Origin: an uncultured Prevotella sp.
GTDB lineage: Bacteria; Bacteroidota; Bacteroidia; Bacteroidales; Bacteroidaceae
Direction: 5' to 3'
Assembly: GCA_900770845.1 (NCBI GenBank)
Contig: CAAGLS010000167.1
Location: 1-5,184, forward strand
DNA length: 5,184 nucleotides
The position numbers were made by a program, and so were the translations under genes. This document shows, in pieces, positions 1-5,184 of this stretch. The notes under the pieces are model-generated. The model was given only the letters and a program-made list of their open reading frames with translations. It had not been told where the DNA came from and did not search any database. Every line of letters starts with the position of its first letter. Position 1 is the first letter of the stretch.

Positions 1-42
1 CTTGGCGGCCCAATCAAAACGGATGAAATTGTTGTCGTCCAT
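1..42 (-). CDS. N-terminus of probable Rpn/PD-(D/E)XK nuclease family transposase protein (partial, runs off left edge)
   Basis: Reading leftward from the ATG at 42-40, 14 codons give MDDNNFIRFDWAAK and the frame stays open to position 1. The string FIRFDWAAK closely resembles the conserved beginning of a large Bacteroidota protein family annotated as Rpn family recombination-promoting nuclease or PD-(D/E)XK nuclease family transposase. Members usually continue with a K-x-LLRDKANF-like stretch and are about 280-400 residues long. No catalytic residue lies in the visible part, so the call rests only on the N-terminal signature. The start is supported by a TAAGTTTG -7 box (68-61) ending 18 nt upstream and by the absence of another in-frame ATG nearby. 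The gene is divergent from the secreted-protein gene. A different family sharing this short motif cannot be excluded. Confidence 0.62.
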   Translation of the reverse strand, partial: MDDNNFIRFDWAAK

Positions 43-60
43 ATCGTCGTCTTTTTGTGG

Positions 61-68
61 CAAACTTA
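61..68 (-). promoter_or_regulatory. Candidate Bacteroidota -7 promoter box for the leftward gene
   Basis: On the minus strand this reads TAAGTTTG, an exact match to the Bacteroidota -7 consensus TAnnTTTG. It would give a leader of roughly 10-15 nt before the ATG at 42. I found no clean TTTG -33 element at the expected 19-21 nt distance. The nearest candidates (TTTA, TTG) are 23-27 nt upstream, so the promoter is plausible but only half supported. Confidence 0.45.
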
Positions 69-301
69 CGAAAAATAATTGAGAAATGGAATAAACAATG
101 GACAATTCTTCTTCTGGAGGACAGAATAACGCACCCACACAACTTGTGTGTCTTTGCGAGAGACGCAAGGGCATTGGTCATGAAGTAGCCTCGAAGAGTG
201 ACTTTGCAGCGCAACAATCCAATCGATTCGACTAACATTTACTGGAAAAACCAGCAAAAAGACTAAATTTTGGGACAAACAGCAAAAAAAAGTGCGATTT
301 A
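69..301. other. Divergent intergenic region without a convincing gene
   Basis: This stretch separates the leftward gene from the promoter of the secreted-protein gene. Minus-strand ORFs of 70-74 codons cross it, but they have low-complexity Arg/Cys/Phe-rich translations, overlap each other in different frames, and end within or beside the real leftward gene. I treat them as chance. Visible structure: a 15-bp near-palindrome at 136-150 (CACACAA-C-TTGTGTG), a 7-bp hairpin with one G-T pair at about 152-170, and a 4-bp hairpin CTGG-AAAAA-CCAG at 242-254. None has the form of a strong terminator or a known riboswitch. It may hold operator sites or a decayed interspersed repeat; nothing visible decides between these. 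Confidence 0.5.
136..150. repeat. Small inverted repeat (7-bp arms, 1-nt centre)
   Basis: CACACAA, a single C, then TTGTGTG: perfectly complementary 7-bp arms around one central base. With a 1-nt centre it cannot fold into a hairpin as it stands, so a dimeric-protein operator or a chance palindrome are the options. It lies about 70 nt upstream of the leftward -7 box and about 150 nt upstream of the rightward promoter. Confidence 0.35.
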
Positions 302-334
302 TTTGTGAGTTTCGGAAATCTTTATATATATTTG
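302..334 (+). promoter_or_regulatory. Bacteroidota sigma-70 type promoter for the secreted-protein gene
   Basis: TTTG at 302-305 (-33 element) and TATATTTG at 327-334 (-7 element, matching TAnnTTTG) are separated by 21 nt, within the 19-21 nt spacing described for Bacteroides-type promoters. Transcription would start near position 340, leaving an untranslated leader of about 170 nt before the ATG at 512. This is the best-supported promoter in the window, because both elements and the spacing agree. Confidence 0.72.
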
Positions 335-339
335 CGGTG

Positions 340-511
340 TGGAACAGTTTGATTGCTGCAAAGACACGAAGCGACGGTCGGCGGATTCGCCGCTACAGTG
401 CGACACAGAAACAACCACTAACCACAGGAAGACCCAAGCGGCTTGACCGAGACATTGAACATATCGAATCACTAATAACCTCACATTATTCACTAAAAAC
501 AAATTATTGCT
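340..511 (+). other. Long 5' leader of the secreted-protein gene
   Basis: The predicted transcript has about 170 untranslated nt. It contains one compact G+C-rich hairpin at 379-392 (CGGCG-GATT-CGCCG, 5-bp stem) and an unstructured, A/C-rich 3' half ending in an A/T-rich run directly before the start codon. There is no Shine-Dalgarno sequence, as is usual in Bacteroidota. I recognise no riboswitch class. A plus-strand ORF beginning at 292 crosses this leader and overlaps the real gene in another frame; it shows no recognisable protein features. Confidence 0.45.
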
Positions 512-2134
512 ATGGCAAAAAAATCACACTATCTATTAACGCTGCTGCTCCTGCTGCTCTGCGGCTTCGGGGCAAGGGCACAAGAGACTACGGTAACGTT
601 CACTGTGGGAGTGGACTATTCGCTTACAAATTCCATTACGAAGGATAATGTCACCTTTTCGATATCAGATGGGGATTTGAGCATGACATACTACTACAAA
701 ATCGCTAAAAATGCGACTGCCACTTTTTCATGTTCCGCAGGAAATATCACGAAGATCGTTCTCTCTTGTAACGACAACAGATATGGTGCCGATGAACTTT
801 CACGGAAAGAGGGTGGAGGTGAGTACGTTCCTCGCGATTATACTACGGGTACGTGGACGGGCAATTCTGCGTCTGTAACCTTCCAAGCCTCATCGTCTGT
901 GAGACGTATTCAATTAGTCAAGGCAGAGGTGACCTACTCCACAGGTTCCACCCCCCCCACAAAGCAAGATCCTAATTTATCATTCTCCCCTCAGACAGCC
1001 ACAGCCACTCTTGGCTTGCCCTTTACTGCGCCCACACTGACCAAACCCGACGATTTGGCCGTTTCTTATTCATCTTCCAACACCAATGTGGCCACGGTTG
1101 ATGCCTCAACCGGCAATGTGACTCCCCTCTCTGTAGGCACGACCACCATCACGGCCAAGTCGGAAGAGACTGACACCTATCTTGCTGGTGAGGCTTCCTA
1201 CACACTCACTGTTTATGCACTTACTGGAAATGGAAGCGTTGACAATCCTTATACCGTTGCTGATTTGAAGGCATTGGCAGCTGCTGGTATGCTTCCAACA
1301 AGTACTGTCTCCGTGAAAGGCATCATATCCTCAGTATACAACTTTACGAATACCTCCTATTATAACGCAATGAACTACTTTATCTCCGACGACGGCACCT
1401 CATCCAACACATACAATGTAGAAGGCAAAGGTTTGGGCAGGGCCAACTTTAGCGCCAAAGAGGATTTGATGGTTGGCTCTAAAGTTATCCTAACAGGCAC
1501 ACCCTATGAAGACATGTTTGTCTACGAAGACCTTACCAGCATCGAAGTACCCGTGTCCGTCTCTGAGGATGGCTACGCCACATTCCATTATGGCGGCTTC
1601 AACCTAAAGGTTCCGGCCGGTGTCACCGCAACCACCTACAGCTACGCCAACGACAAGCTCACCGCGAGCAAGACTTACAACGAGGGTGACGTGATTCCCG
1701 CCAAGACCGCCGTGGTGTTGAAGGCAAACGGGGGCAACTACTTCTTTGCCGGCACCACCGAGACGGGGGAGAGACCCACCGCCACCAACCTCTACGGCTC
1801 CGACGTGGCCACAACGACCAACGTGGAGGGCATGGGCAAATACTACATGCTGAGCCTTGACGCTGAGAGCACTCCAGGCAGCATCGGCTTCTACTGGGGC
1901 GCAGACGGTGGCGGCGCGTTCACAAGCGCAGCCCACAAGGCCTATCTCGCCCTGCCCGCCTCGGCACAGGTGAAGGGCTTCGCCTTCAACGATGTCACCA
2001 ATGGCATCACGGCCAAGACCACCACTGCGGAGCAAGCCAACGCTCCCGTCTACTCCCTCACGGGTGTGCGCATGAGCGGCCCACTGCCCGCCGGCGTCTA
2101 CGTGAGGAACGGCAAGAAATTCATTGTAAGATAA
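512..2134 (+). CDS. Secreted multi-domain surface-type protein with Big_2-like domain and Prevotella-type C-terminal module
   Basis: A 540-residue exported protein of unknown specific function. Residues 1-23 form a signal peptide: Lys-rich start, a long Leu core (8-16) and an ARA/Q cleavage site. The Cys at 17 lacks a good lipobox. Residues 25-142 are a beta-rich domain ending GTWTGNSASVTF...VTY, a pattern repeated in many Bacteroidales surface proteins. Residues 154-234 resemble a bacterial Ig-like Big_2 domain (SYSSSNTNVATVD, then GTTTITA). Residues 237-345 resemble the OB-fold-like module that opens GNGSVDNPYTVADLKAL and carries YFISDDGT. Residues 346-500 are the conserved GYATFHY...KYYMLSLD...HKAYLALP module. 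The tail 512-540 (PVYSLTGVR, PLPAGVYVRNGKKFIVR) resembles the short type IX-style end of Prevotella proteins. Adhesion or glycan binding at the cell surface is likely but inferred. The start is fixed by the signal peptide. The downstream peptide gene follows after 30 nt. Confidence 0.88.
   Translation: MAKKSHYLLTLLLLLLCGFGARAQETTVTFTVGVDYSLTNSITKDNVTFSISDGDLSMTYYYKIAKNATATFSCSAGNITKIVLSCNDNRYGADELSRKEGGGEYVPRDYTTGTWTGNSASVTFQASSSVRRIQLVKAEVTYSTGSTPPTKQDPNLSFSPQTATATLGLPFTAPTLTKPDDLAVSYSSSNTNVATVDASTGNVTPLSVGTTTITAKSEETDTYLAGEASYTLTVYALTGNGSVDNPYTVADLKALAAAGMLPTSTVSVKGIISSVYNFTNTSYYNAMNYFISDDGTSSNTYNVEGKGLGRANFSAKEDLMVGSKVILTGTPYEDMFVYEDLTSIEVPVSVSEDGYATFHYGGFNLKVPAGVTATTYSYANDKLTASKTYNEGDVIPAKTAVVLKANGGNYFFAGTTETGERPTATNLYGSDVATTTNVEGMGKYYMLSLDAESTPGSIGFYWGADGGGAFTSAAHKAYLALPASAQVKGFAFNDVTNGITAKTTTAEQANAPVYSLTGVRMSGPLPAGVYVRNGKKFIVR
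951..958 (+). repeat. C8 homopolymer inside the secreted-protein gene
   Basis: Eight consecutive C encode part of the Thr-Pro-Pro linker (residues 147-149) between the N-terminal beta-rich domain and the Big_2-like domain. Gain or loss of one C would shift the frame and truncate the protein after the first domain. The run sits in otherwise mixed-composition sequence. It may simply reflect Pro codon choice (CCC CCC), which I cannot exclude. Confidence 0.6.
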
Positions 2135-2164
2135 CCACCAACCTATTAATCGTATAAAACAATT

Positions 2165-2341
2165 ATGAAGAAGACATATATCCAGCCTGCCATGCGCAGC
2201 AAAGAATTGGGAACCGAAGAGATGATTGCCACAAGCCTAAATGATGAAAAGGGCGACGGCGTGCAGAAAGTGCAGGGCTTAGAGCTTGAGACGGAAGACG
2301 CTTCCTCCTCCCTGCCCAAGGCCACCAACGTCTGGGAGTAA
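2165..2341 (+). CDS. 58-residue Bacteroidales small peptide (MKKTYIQP... type), function unknown
   Basis: The ORF begins ATG AAG AAG ACA TAT and ends GTC TGG GAG TAA, giving a 58-residue peptide that starts MKKTYIQPAM and ends KATNVWE. Small peptides opening MKKTYI-P and ending in an acidic, Trp-containing tail are common in Prevotella and Bacteroides, and I know of no established function. There is no signal peptide, no hydrophobic segment and no cysteine. Residues 18-46 are strongly acidic (EE, DEKGD, ELETED). The start is preceded by an A/T-rich stretch (ATAAAACAATT) with no Shine-Dalgarno, normal for this phylum. The gene lies 30 nt after the secreted-protein stop with no terminator between, so co-transcription is likely. 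A strong hairpin follows 34 nt after its stop. Possible roles (partner of the upstream protein, leader or precursor peptide) are inference only. Confidence 0.75.
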   Translation: MKKTYIQPAMRSKELGTEEMIATSLNDEKGDGVQKVQGLELETEDASSSLPKATNVWE

Positions 2342-2375
2342 TCCACAAGCCTTTCCAAGGGATGACATACAGCAA

Positions 2376-2409
2376 GCGGGGGCGAACGCCACAGGGCGTT
2401 CGCCCCCGC
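2376..2409 (+). terminator. Strong 15-bp hairpin after the peptide gene, probable transcription terminator
   Basis: Arms GCGGGGGCGAACGCC (2376-2390) and its exact reverse complement (2395-2409) flank a 4-nt loop, ACAG. The stem is perfect and very G+C rich. It stands 34 nt after the peptide stop, where a terminator is expected. The 3' side lacks a proper T-run (CGTCAGTTTCAG follows), so termination may be inefficient, or the hairpin may instead protect the 3' end of the upstream mRNA. Confidence 0.6.
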
Positions 2410-2473
2410 CGTCAGTTTCAGCGATGGGGGTAGCGTGCAGTTGGATGTGGCCTTTGATCTATGCAGTAGGGAT

Positions 2474-2499
2474 GATTGCGGACAATCTTTTCATTTTTT
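2474..2499 (+). terminator. Weak terminator-like hairpin with T-rich tail
   Basis: GATTG (2474-2478), loop CGGA, CAATC (2483-2487), followed by TTTT, CA and TTTTTT (to 2499). The stem is only 5 bp, but the T-rich tail is what the larger upstream hairpin lacks. It may act as a back-up terminator between the peptide unit and the restriction-modification gene, or be chance. Confidence 0.3.
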
Positions 2500-2532
2500 C
2501 CGGCGCATGGCGGTTATATCAGAAAAATATAG

Positions 2533-2540
2533 TATATTTG
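2533..2540 (+). promoter_or_regulatory. Candidate -7 box immediately before the restriction-modification gene
   Basis: TATATTTG matches TAnnTTTG exactly and is identical to the -7 box of the secreted-protein gene. No TTTG lies 19-21 nt upstream; the sequence there is G+C rich (ATGG at 22 nt is the nearest). If the box is real, transcription starts around 2545-2547. That would put the ATG at 2542 upstream of the transcript and make the ATG at 2548 nearly leaderless. Confidence 0.45.
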
Positions 2541-2547
2541 CATGGTT

Positions 2548-5184
2548 ATGAACCTCAAGGATTATATACAGCAATTGTCTCGCCAATGGCAGACGGGCGA
2601 GGCCACAGAGCATAGTTATCGCGGCATGCTCGAACAGTATGTACAGGGGATTGTCGGCAATCAGTTTGTTGTCGTCAATGAGCCGTCGCACATAGAATGC
2701 GGCGCGCCCGATTATGTGGTCATGCGCACAAGCGACCATCAGCCCGTGTTCTATATCGAGGCCAAGGACATTGGCGACAGCGATCTTGACGGGCGGAACG
2801 CGAAAGGACACCGTGAGCAGTTCGACCGCTACAAGGGCGCGTTGGAGCGAATCGTATTCGCCGACTACCTCGATTTCCATTTCTATGAGCATGGCGAATG
2901 GATTCGCAACATACGCATTGGCGAAATCCACGGCAATCGCATAGACCCGATGGAGAATGCCGCTACCGAGTTTGAGGAGCAGATGCGCCAATGGAGCCAA
3001 GGCCACACCCAGCCCATCACGGGGGCGGTGCGCCTCGCAGAGATCATGGCCTCGAAAGCAGGGTTGCTGCGGCATGTGACAGAGCGCACCATGCATTTGA
3101 TGTCAAAAGACCCAACAGACTACCAAGACAGCCAGCTACAGCAGTTGTTCAACGCCTTCCGTGGCATCCTCGTCAGCGACCTGACGGAAGATGGGTTTGC
3201 CGACATGTACGCCCAAACAATAGTCTATGGACTGTTCGCCGCCCGCCTGCACGACACCACGCCCGCCGAGTTCTCGCGAGAGGAAGCCGCGCGCCTCATA
3301 CCCAAGTCCAACCCGTTTCTCAGACAGATATTCAACAACATCGCCGGCATCGACCTCGACGACCGGGTGGGATGGATTGTCGACGACCTCGTGGAGACCT
3401 TTGCCGCCACCGATGTGGCGAAAGTGATGAAGTCTTACGGCAAGAACGAAAGGCGCAACGACCCGTTGGTGCACTTCTATGAGGACTTTCTTTCCCATTA
3501 CGACCCCAAACTGCGCAAGGACATGGGTGTGTGGTATACACCCAAGCCCATCGTCAGCTTCATCGTCCGCTCCGTGCATGAATTGCTGAAGCACCTATTC
3601 GGCATACCGAAAGGCCTGGCCGACACAAGCAAGGTCACGGTCAGAACCAGTCAAGGCAAACAGGAAGTCCATCGCCTGCAGATTCTCGACATCGCCACCG
3701 GCACCGCCACTTTCCTTGCCGAGATCATCACTGTGGTCTATCAGATTGTCGAACAGCGCAACGGTGGCTTGTGGAAGGACTATGTGGACAAGGAGTTGAA
3801 GCCCCGGCTCAATGGCTTTGAGATTATGATGGCTCCTTACACCATAGCCCACTTGAAGCTTGACATGATGCTCCATCAGACAGGCTATGACAGAACCGAC
3901 GGTCGTCGGCTCAACGTTTTCCTCACCAACTCCCTTGAGCCGCCATCGGCAGAACCGCGCACGTTCTTCAACGCCATCAGCATGGAGGCAGAGGAAGCCG
4001 ACAAGGTGAAACGCGACAAGCCAGTGATGGCCGTCATTGGCAATCCGCCCTACAATGGGGCAAGCCGCAACCAAGGAAAATGGATCATGCACTTGATGGA
4101 GGCATACAAGACCGAGCCGGGTGGAAAGGTAAGGCTGAAAGAGCGCAATCCCAAGTGGCTCAACGACGATTATGTCAAGTTTATCCGCTTGGCAGGATAC
4201 TATGTGGAGAAGAATGGTGAAGGCATCATTGGCTTCATCAACCCGCACGGATTTATTGACAATCCTACTTTCCGTGGCATGCGCTGGAATCTGCTCAATA
4301 CCTTTGACCATACCTATATCATCAATCTTCACGGCAATTCAAAGAAGAAAGAAGTATGTCCCGACGGATCGAAGGATGAGAACGTCTTCGACATCATGCA
4401 GGGCGTGAGCATCAACATCTTCGTAAAGACAGGGGAGAAAAAGAAAGGAGAGCTTGGCCGAGTACACTATGCTGACTTGTGGGGGCCGAGGGAAAGCAAG
4501 TTTGAATTCTTGGAGACTCACAATGCAACGAATGTAGACTACCAAGAGGTTGTACCGAAAGAGCCTATGTACTACTTCCAGCCCATGAACTTTGAGGGGA
4601 AAGAAGAATACGACAAGGGATTTCCTATTCCTGAATTGTTTGTTGTAAGCTCTGTTGGCGTTGTAACAACAAAGGATTCATTTCTCGTTTGTGACAACGT
4701 AAAGACTTTGGAAAGAAGAATCAATGACCTTATTTCTATGCCCGAAGTTGAACTTGCGCAGAAATACAAGCTAAAAGATACAAGAGACTGGAAATTGCGT
4801 AAAGCAAAGCAAGACGTTGGCTATTCATTAGAAGAAAGCAAAATAATAACATACGACTACCGTCCATTCGACAAAAGGTTTCTTTATTACACGGGTACAA
4901 CAAATGGTTTAGTAGCATGGCCAAGGGCTGAGGTTCAAAGGAACTTGCTTAATGCGGGCAATTTGGGATTATTGACTTGCCGCCAATGCATTAATTACGG
5001 ATGGAGCTTAGTGGGGATTACAGAGAATATTGTTGATGATTGCCGCCTATCAAACAAAACTAAAGAACGCGGCTATGTTTTCCCCCTCTACATTTATAAG
5101 GACAATATGGGCGTAGAAGAGAAATTGCCCAATCTGAAAGCCGACATCTACAAGCGCATCGCCGACTGTCTTGGCTTCAAGCCC
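2548..5184 (+). CDS. Single-chain restriction-modification enzyme: PD-(D/E)XK nuclease, N6-adenine methyltransferase and type ISP-like specificity region, no helicase (3' end outside window)
   Basis: 879 codons are open to the right edge with no stop. The N-terminus (ATEHSYRGMLEQYV, NEPSHIECGAPDY) matches the conserved start of type ISP-related enzymes. The nuclease motif is P54-D55 with E71-A-K73. Residues 120-320 form a helical connector. The methyltransferase core has motif X G327-VWYTPKPIV, motif I D381-IATGTATF, motif II GFE425, motif IV N499-PPY and GIIGFINPHGFID (559-571). From about 590, the region with YDYRPFDKRFLYY (769-781), AWPRAEVQRN (790-799) and DDCRLSNKTKERGYVFPLY resembles the type ISP C-terminal specificity domain. 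No Walker A or helicase block is present. It should methylate adenine in a specific site and cut unmodified DNA, acting as a type IIG-like enzyme. Perhaps 150-250 residues are missing. ATG 2542 (MVMNLKDY) is an alternative start; ATG 2626 would delete conserved residues. Confidence 0.85.
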   Translation, partial: MNLKDYIQQLSRQWQTGEATEHSYRGMLEQYVQGIVGNQFVVVNEPSHIECGAPDYVVMRTSDHQPVFYIEAKDIGDSDLDGRNAKGHREQFDRYKGALERIVFADYLDFHFYEHGEWIRNIRIGEIHGNRIDPMENAATEFEEQMRQWSQGHTQPITGAVRLAEIMASKAGLLRHVTERTMHLMSKDPTDYQDSQLQQLFNAFRGILVSDLTEDGFADMYAQTIVYGLFAARLHDTTPAEFSREEAARLIPKSNPFLRQIFNNIAGIDLDDRVGWIVDDLVETFAATDVAKVMKSYGKNERRNDPLVHFYEDFLSHYDPKLRKDMGVWYTPKPIVSFIVRSVHELLKHLFGIPKGLADTSKVTVRTSQGKQEVHRLQILDIATGTATFLAEIITVVYQIVEQRNGGLWKDYVDKELKPRLNGFEIMMAPYTIAHLKLDMMLHQTGYDRTDGRRLNVFLTNSLEPPSAEPRTFFNAISMEAEEADKVKRDKPVMAVIGNPPYNGASRNQGKWIMHLMEAYKTEPGGKVRLKERNPKWLNDDYVKFIRLAGYYVEKNGEGIIGFINPHGFIDNPTFRGMRWNLLNTFDHTYIINLHGNSKKKEVCPDGSKDENVFDIMQGVSINIFVKTGEKKKGELGRVHYADLWGPRESKFEFLETHNATNVDYQEVVPKEPMYYFQPMNFEGKEEYDKGFPIPELFVVSSVGVVTTKDSFLVCDNVKTLERRINDLISMPEVELAQKYKLKDTRDWKLRKAKQDVGYSLEESKIITYDYRPFDKRFLYYTGTTNGLVAWPRAEVQRNLLNAGNLGLLTCRQCINYGWSLVGITENIVDDCRLSNKTKERGYVFPLYIYKDNMGVEEKLPNLKADIYKRIADCLGFKP

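Noticed and set aside
242..254. CTGG-AAAAA-CCAG hairpin
   Set aside because: A 4-bp stem with an A5 loop is too weak to call a terminator or regulatory structure.
14..278. Two overlapping minus-strand ORFs of 70 and 74 codons
   Set aside because: They are in different frames from the recognisable leftward gene, have Arg/Cys/Phe-rich translations with no familiar motif, and one overlaps the true start at 42.
528..566. Possible lipoprotein signal (Cys17 after a Leu run)
   Set aside because: Position -1 is Leu rather than Gly/Ala/Ser, while ARA followed by Gln at 21-24 is a good signal peptidase I site.
292..648. 118-codon plus-strand ORF
   Set aside because: It crosses the promoter and leader and overlaps the first 137 nt of the secreted-protein gene in another frame; its translation has no signal peptide or domain.
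1604..2035. 143-codon minus-strand ORF inside the secreted-protein gene
   Set aside because: Antisense shadow arising from the G+C-rich codon bias of the C-terminal module; Gly/Val/Ala-rich and without known motifs.
2286..2615. 109-codon plus-strand ORF between the peptide and the restriction-modification gene
   Set aside because: It overlaps the end of the peptide gene, runs through the hairpin and promoter, and overlaps the next gene out of frame.
2491..3096. 201-codon minus-strand ORF
   Set aside because: Lies opposite the nuclease domain, whose plus-strand frame carries clear conserved motifs; an antisense shadow.
2991..3482. 163-codon plus-strand ORF rich in Arg, Pro and His
   Set aside because: Out-of-frame reading of the restriction-modification gene with biased composition typical of a shifted G+C-rich frame.
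4072..4086. Possible Walker A (N-Q-G-K-W) after NPPY
   Set aside because: The GK is not followed by Ser/Thr and lacks the GxxxxGK pattern; it is part of the methyltransferase segment after NPPY.
3595..4332. 245-codon minus-strand ORF opposite the methyltransferase core
   Set aside because: The longest antisense ORF, but the sense strand encodes motif I, NPPY and flanking motifs; the antisense translation shows no recognisable domain.

Overview
The window looks like a member of the Bacteroidales, most likely Prevotellaceae (Prevotella/Segatella-like). Three things point there. The promoters match the Bacteroidota form (TTTG, about 21 nt, TAnnTTTG). Start codons follow A/T-rich sequence with no Shine-Dalgarno. 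The gene products, especially the secreted protein's C-terminal module and the 58-residue peptide beginning MKKTYIQP, are of kinds typical of this group. No species can be fixed from the sequence alone.

Layout. (1) Positions 1-42, minus strand: the first 14 codons of a gene leaving the window on the left, probably an Rpn/PD-(D/E)XK nuclease family transposase protein, with a -7 box just upstream. (2) Positions 69-301: a divergent intergenic stretch with no convincing gene and some small inverted repeats. (3) Positions 302-2134, plus: a good Bacteroidota promoter, a leader of about 170 nt, and a 540-residue secreted multi-domain surface-type protein (signal peptide, beta-rich domain, Big_2-like domain, OB-like domain, Prevotella-type C-terminal module with a sorting-like tail). 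(4) Positions 2165-2341, plus: a 58-residue peptide gene 30 nt downstream, probably in the same transcript, followed by a perfect 15-bp hairpin. (5) Positions 2410-2547: a spacer with a weak terminator-like hairpin and a -7 box almost touching the next gene. (6) Position 2548 to the right edge, plus: the largest gene, open at the window end (879 codons visible). It encodes a single-chain restriction-modification enzyme with an N-terminal PD-(D/E)XK nuclease, an N6-adenine methyltransferase core with NPPY, and a C-terminal specificity region like that of type ISP enzymes, but no helicase/translocase.

How the parts relate. The secreted protein and the peptide probably form one transcription unit. 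The restriction-modification gene appears to have its own promoter and to be an independent defence gene. Both large genes have a G+C-rich part and an A+T-richer part: the 5' two thirds of the secreted-protein gene, and the specificity region of the restriction-modification gene. That pattern fits recombination of the variable, externally facing or target-reading segments. I saw no rRNA, tRNA, CRISPR array or complete insertion sequence.
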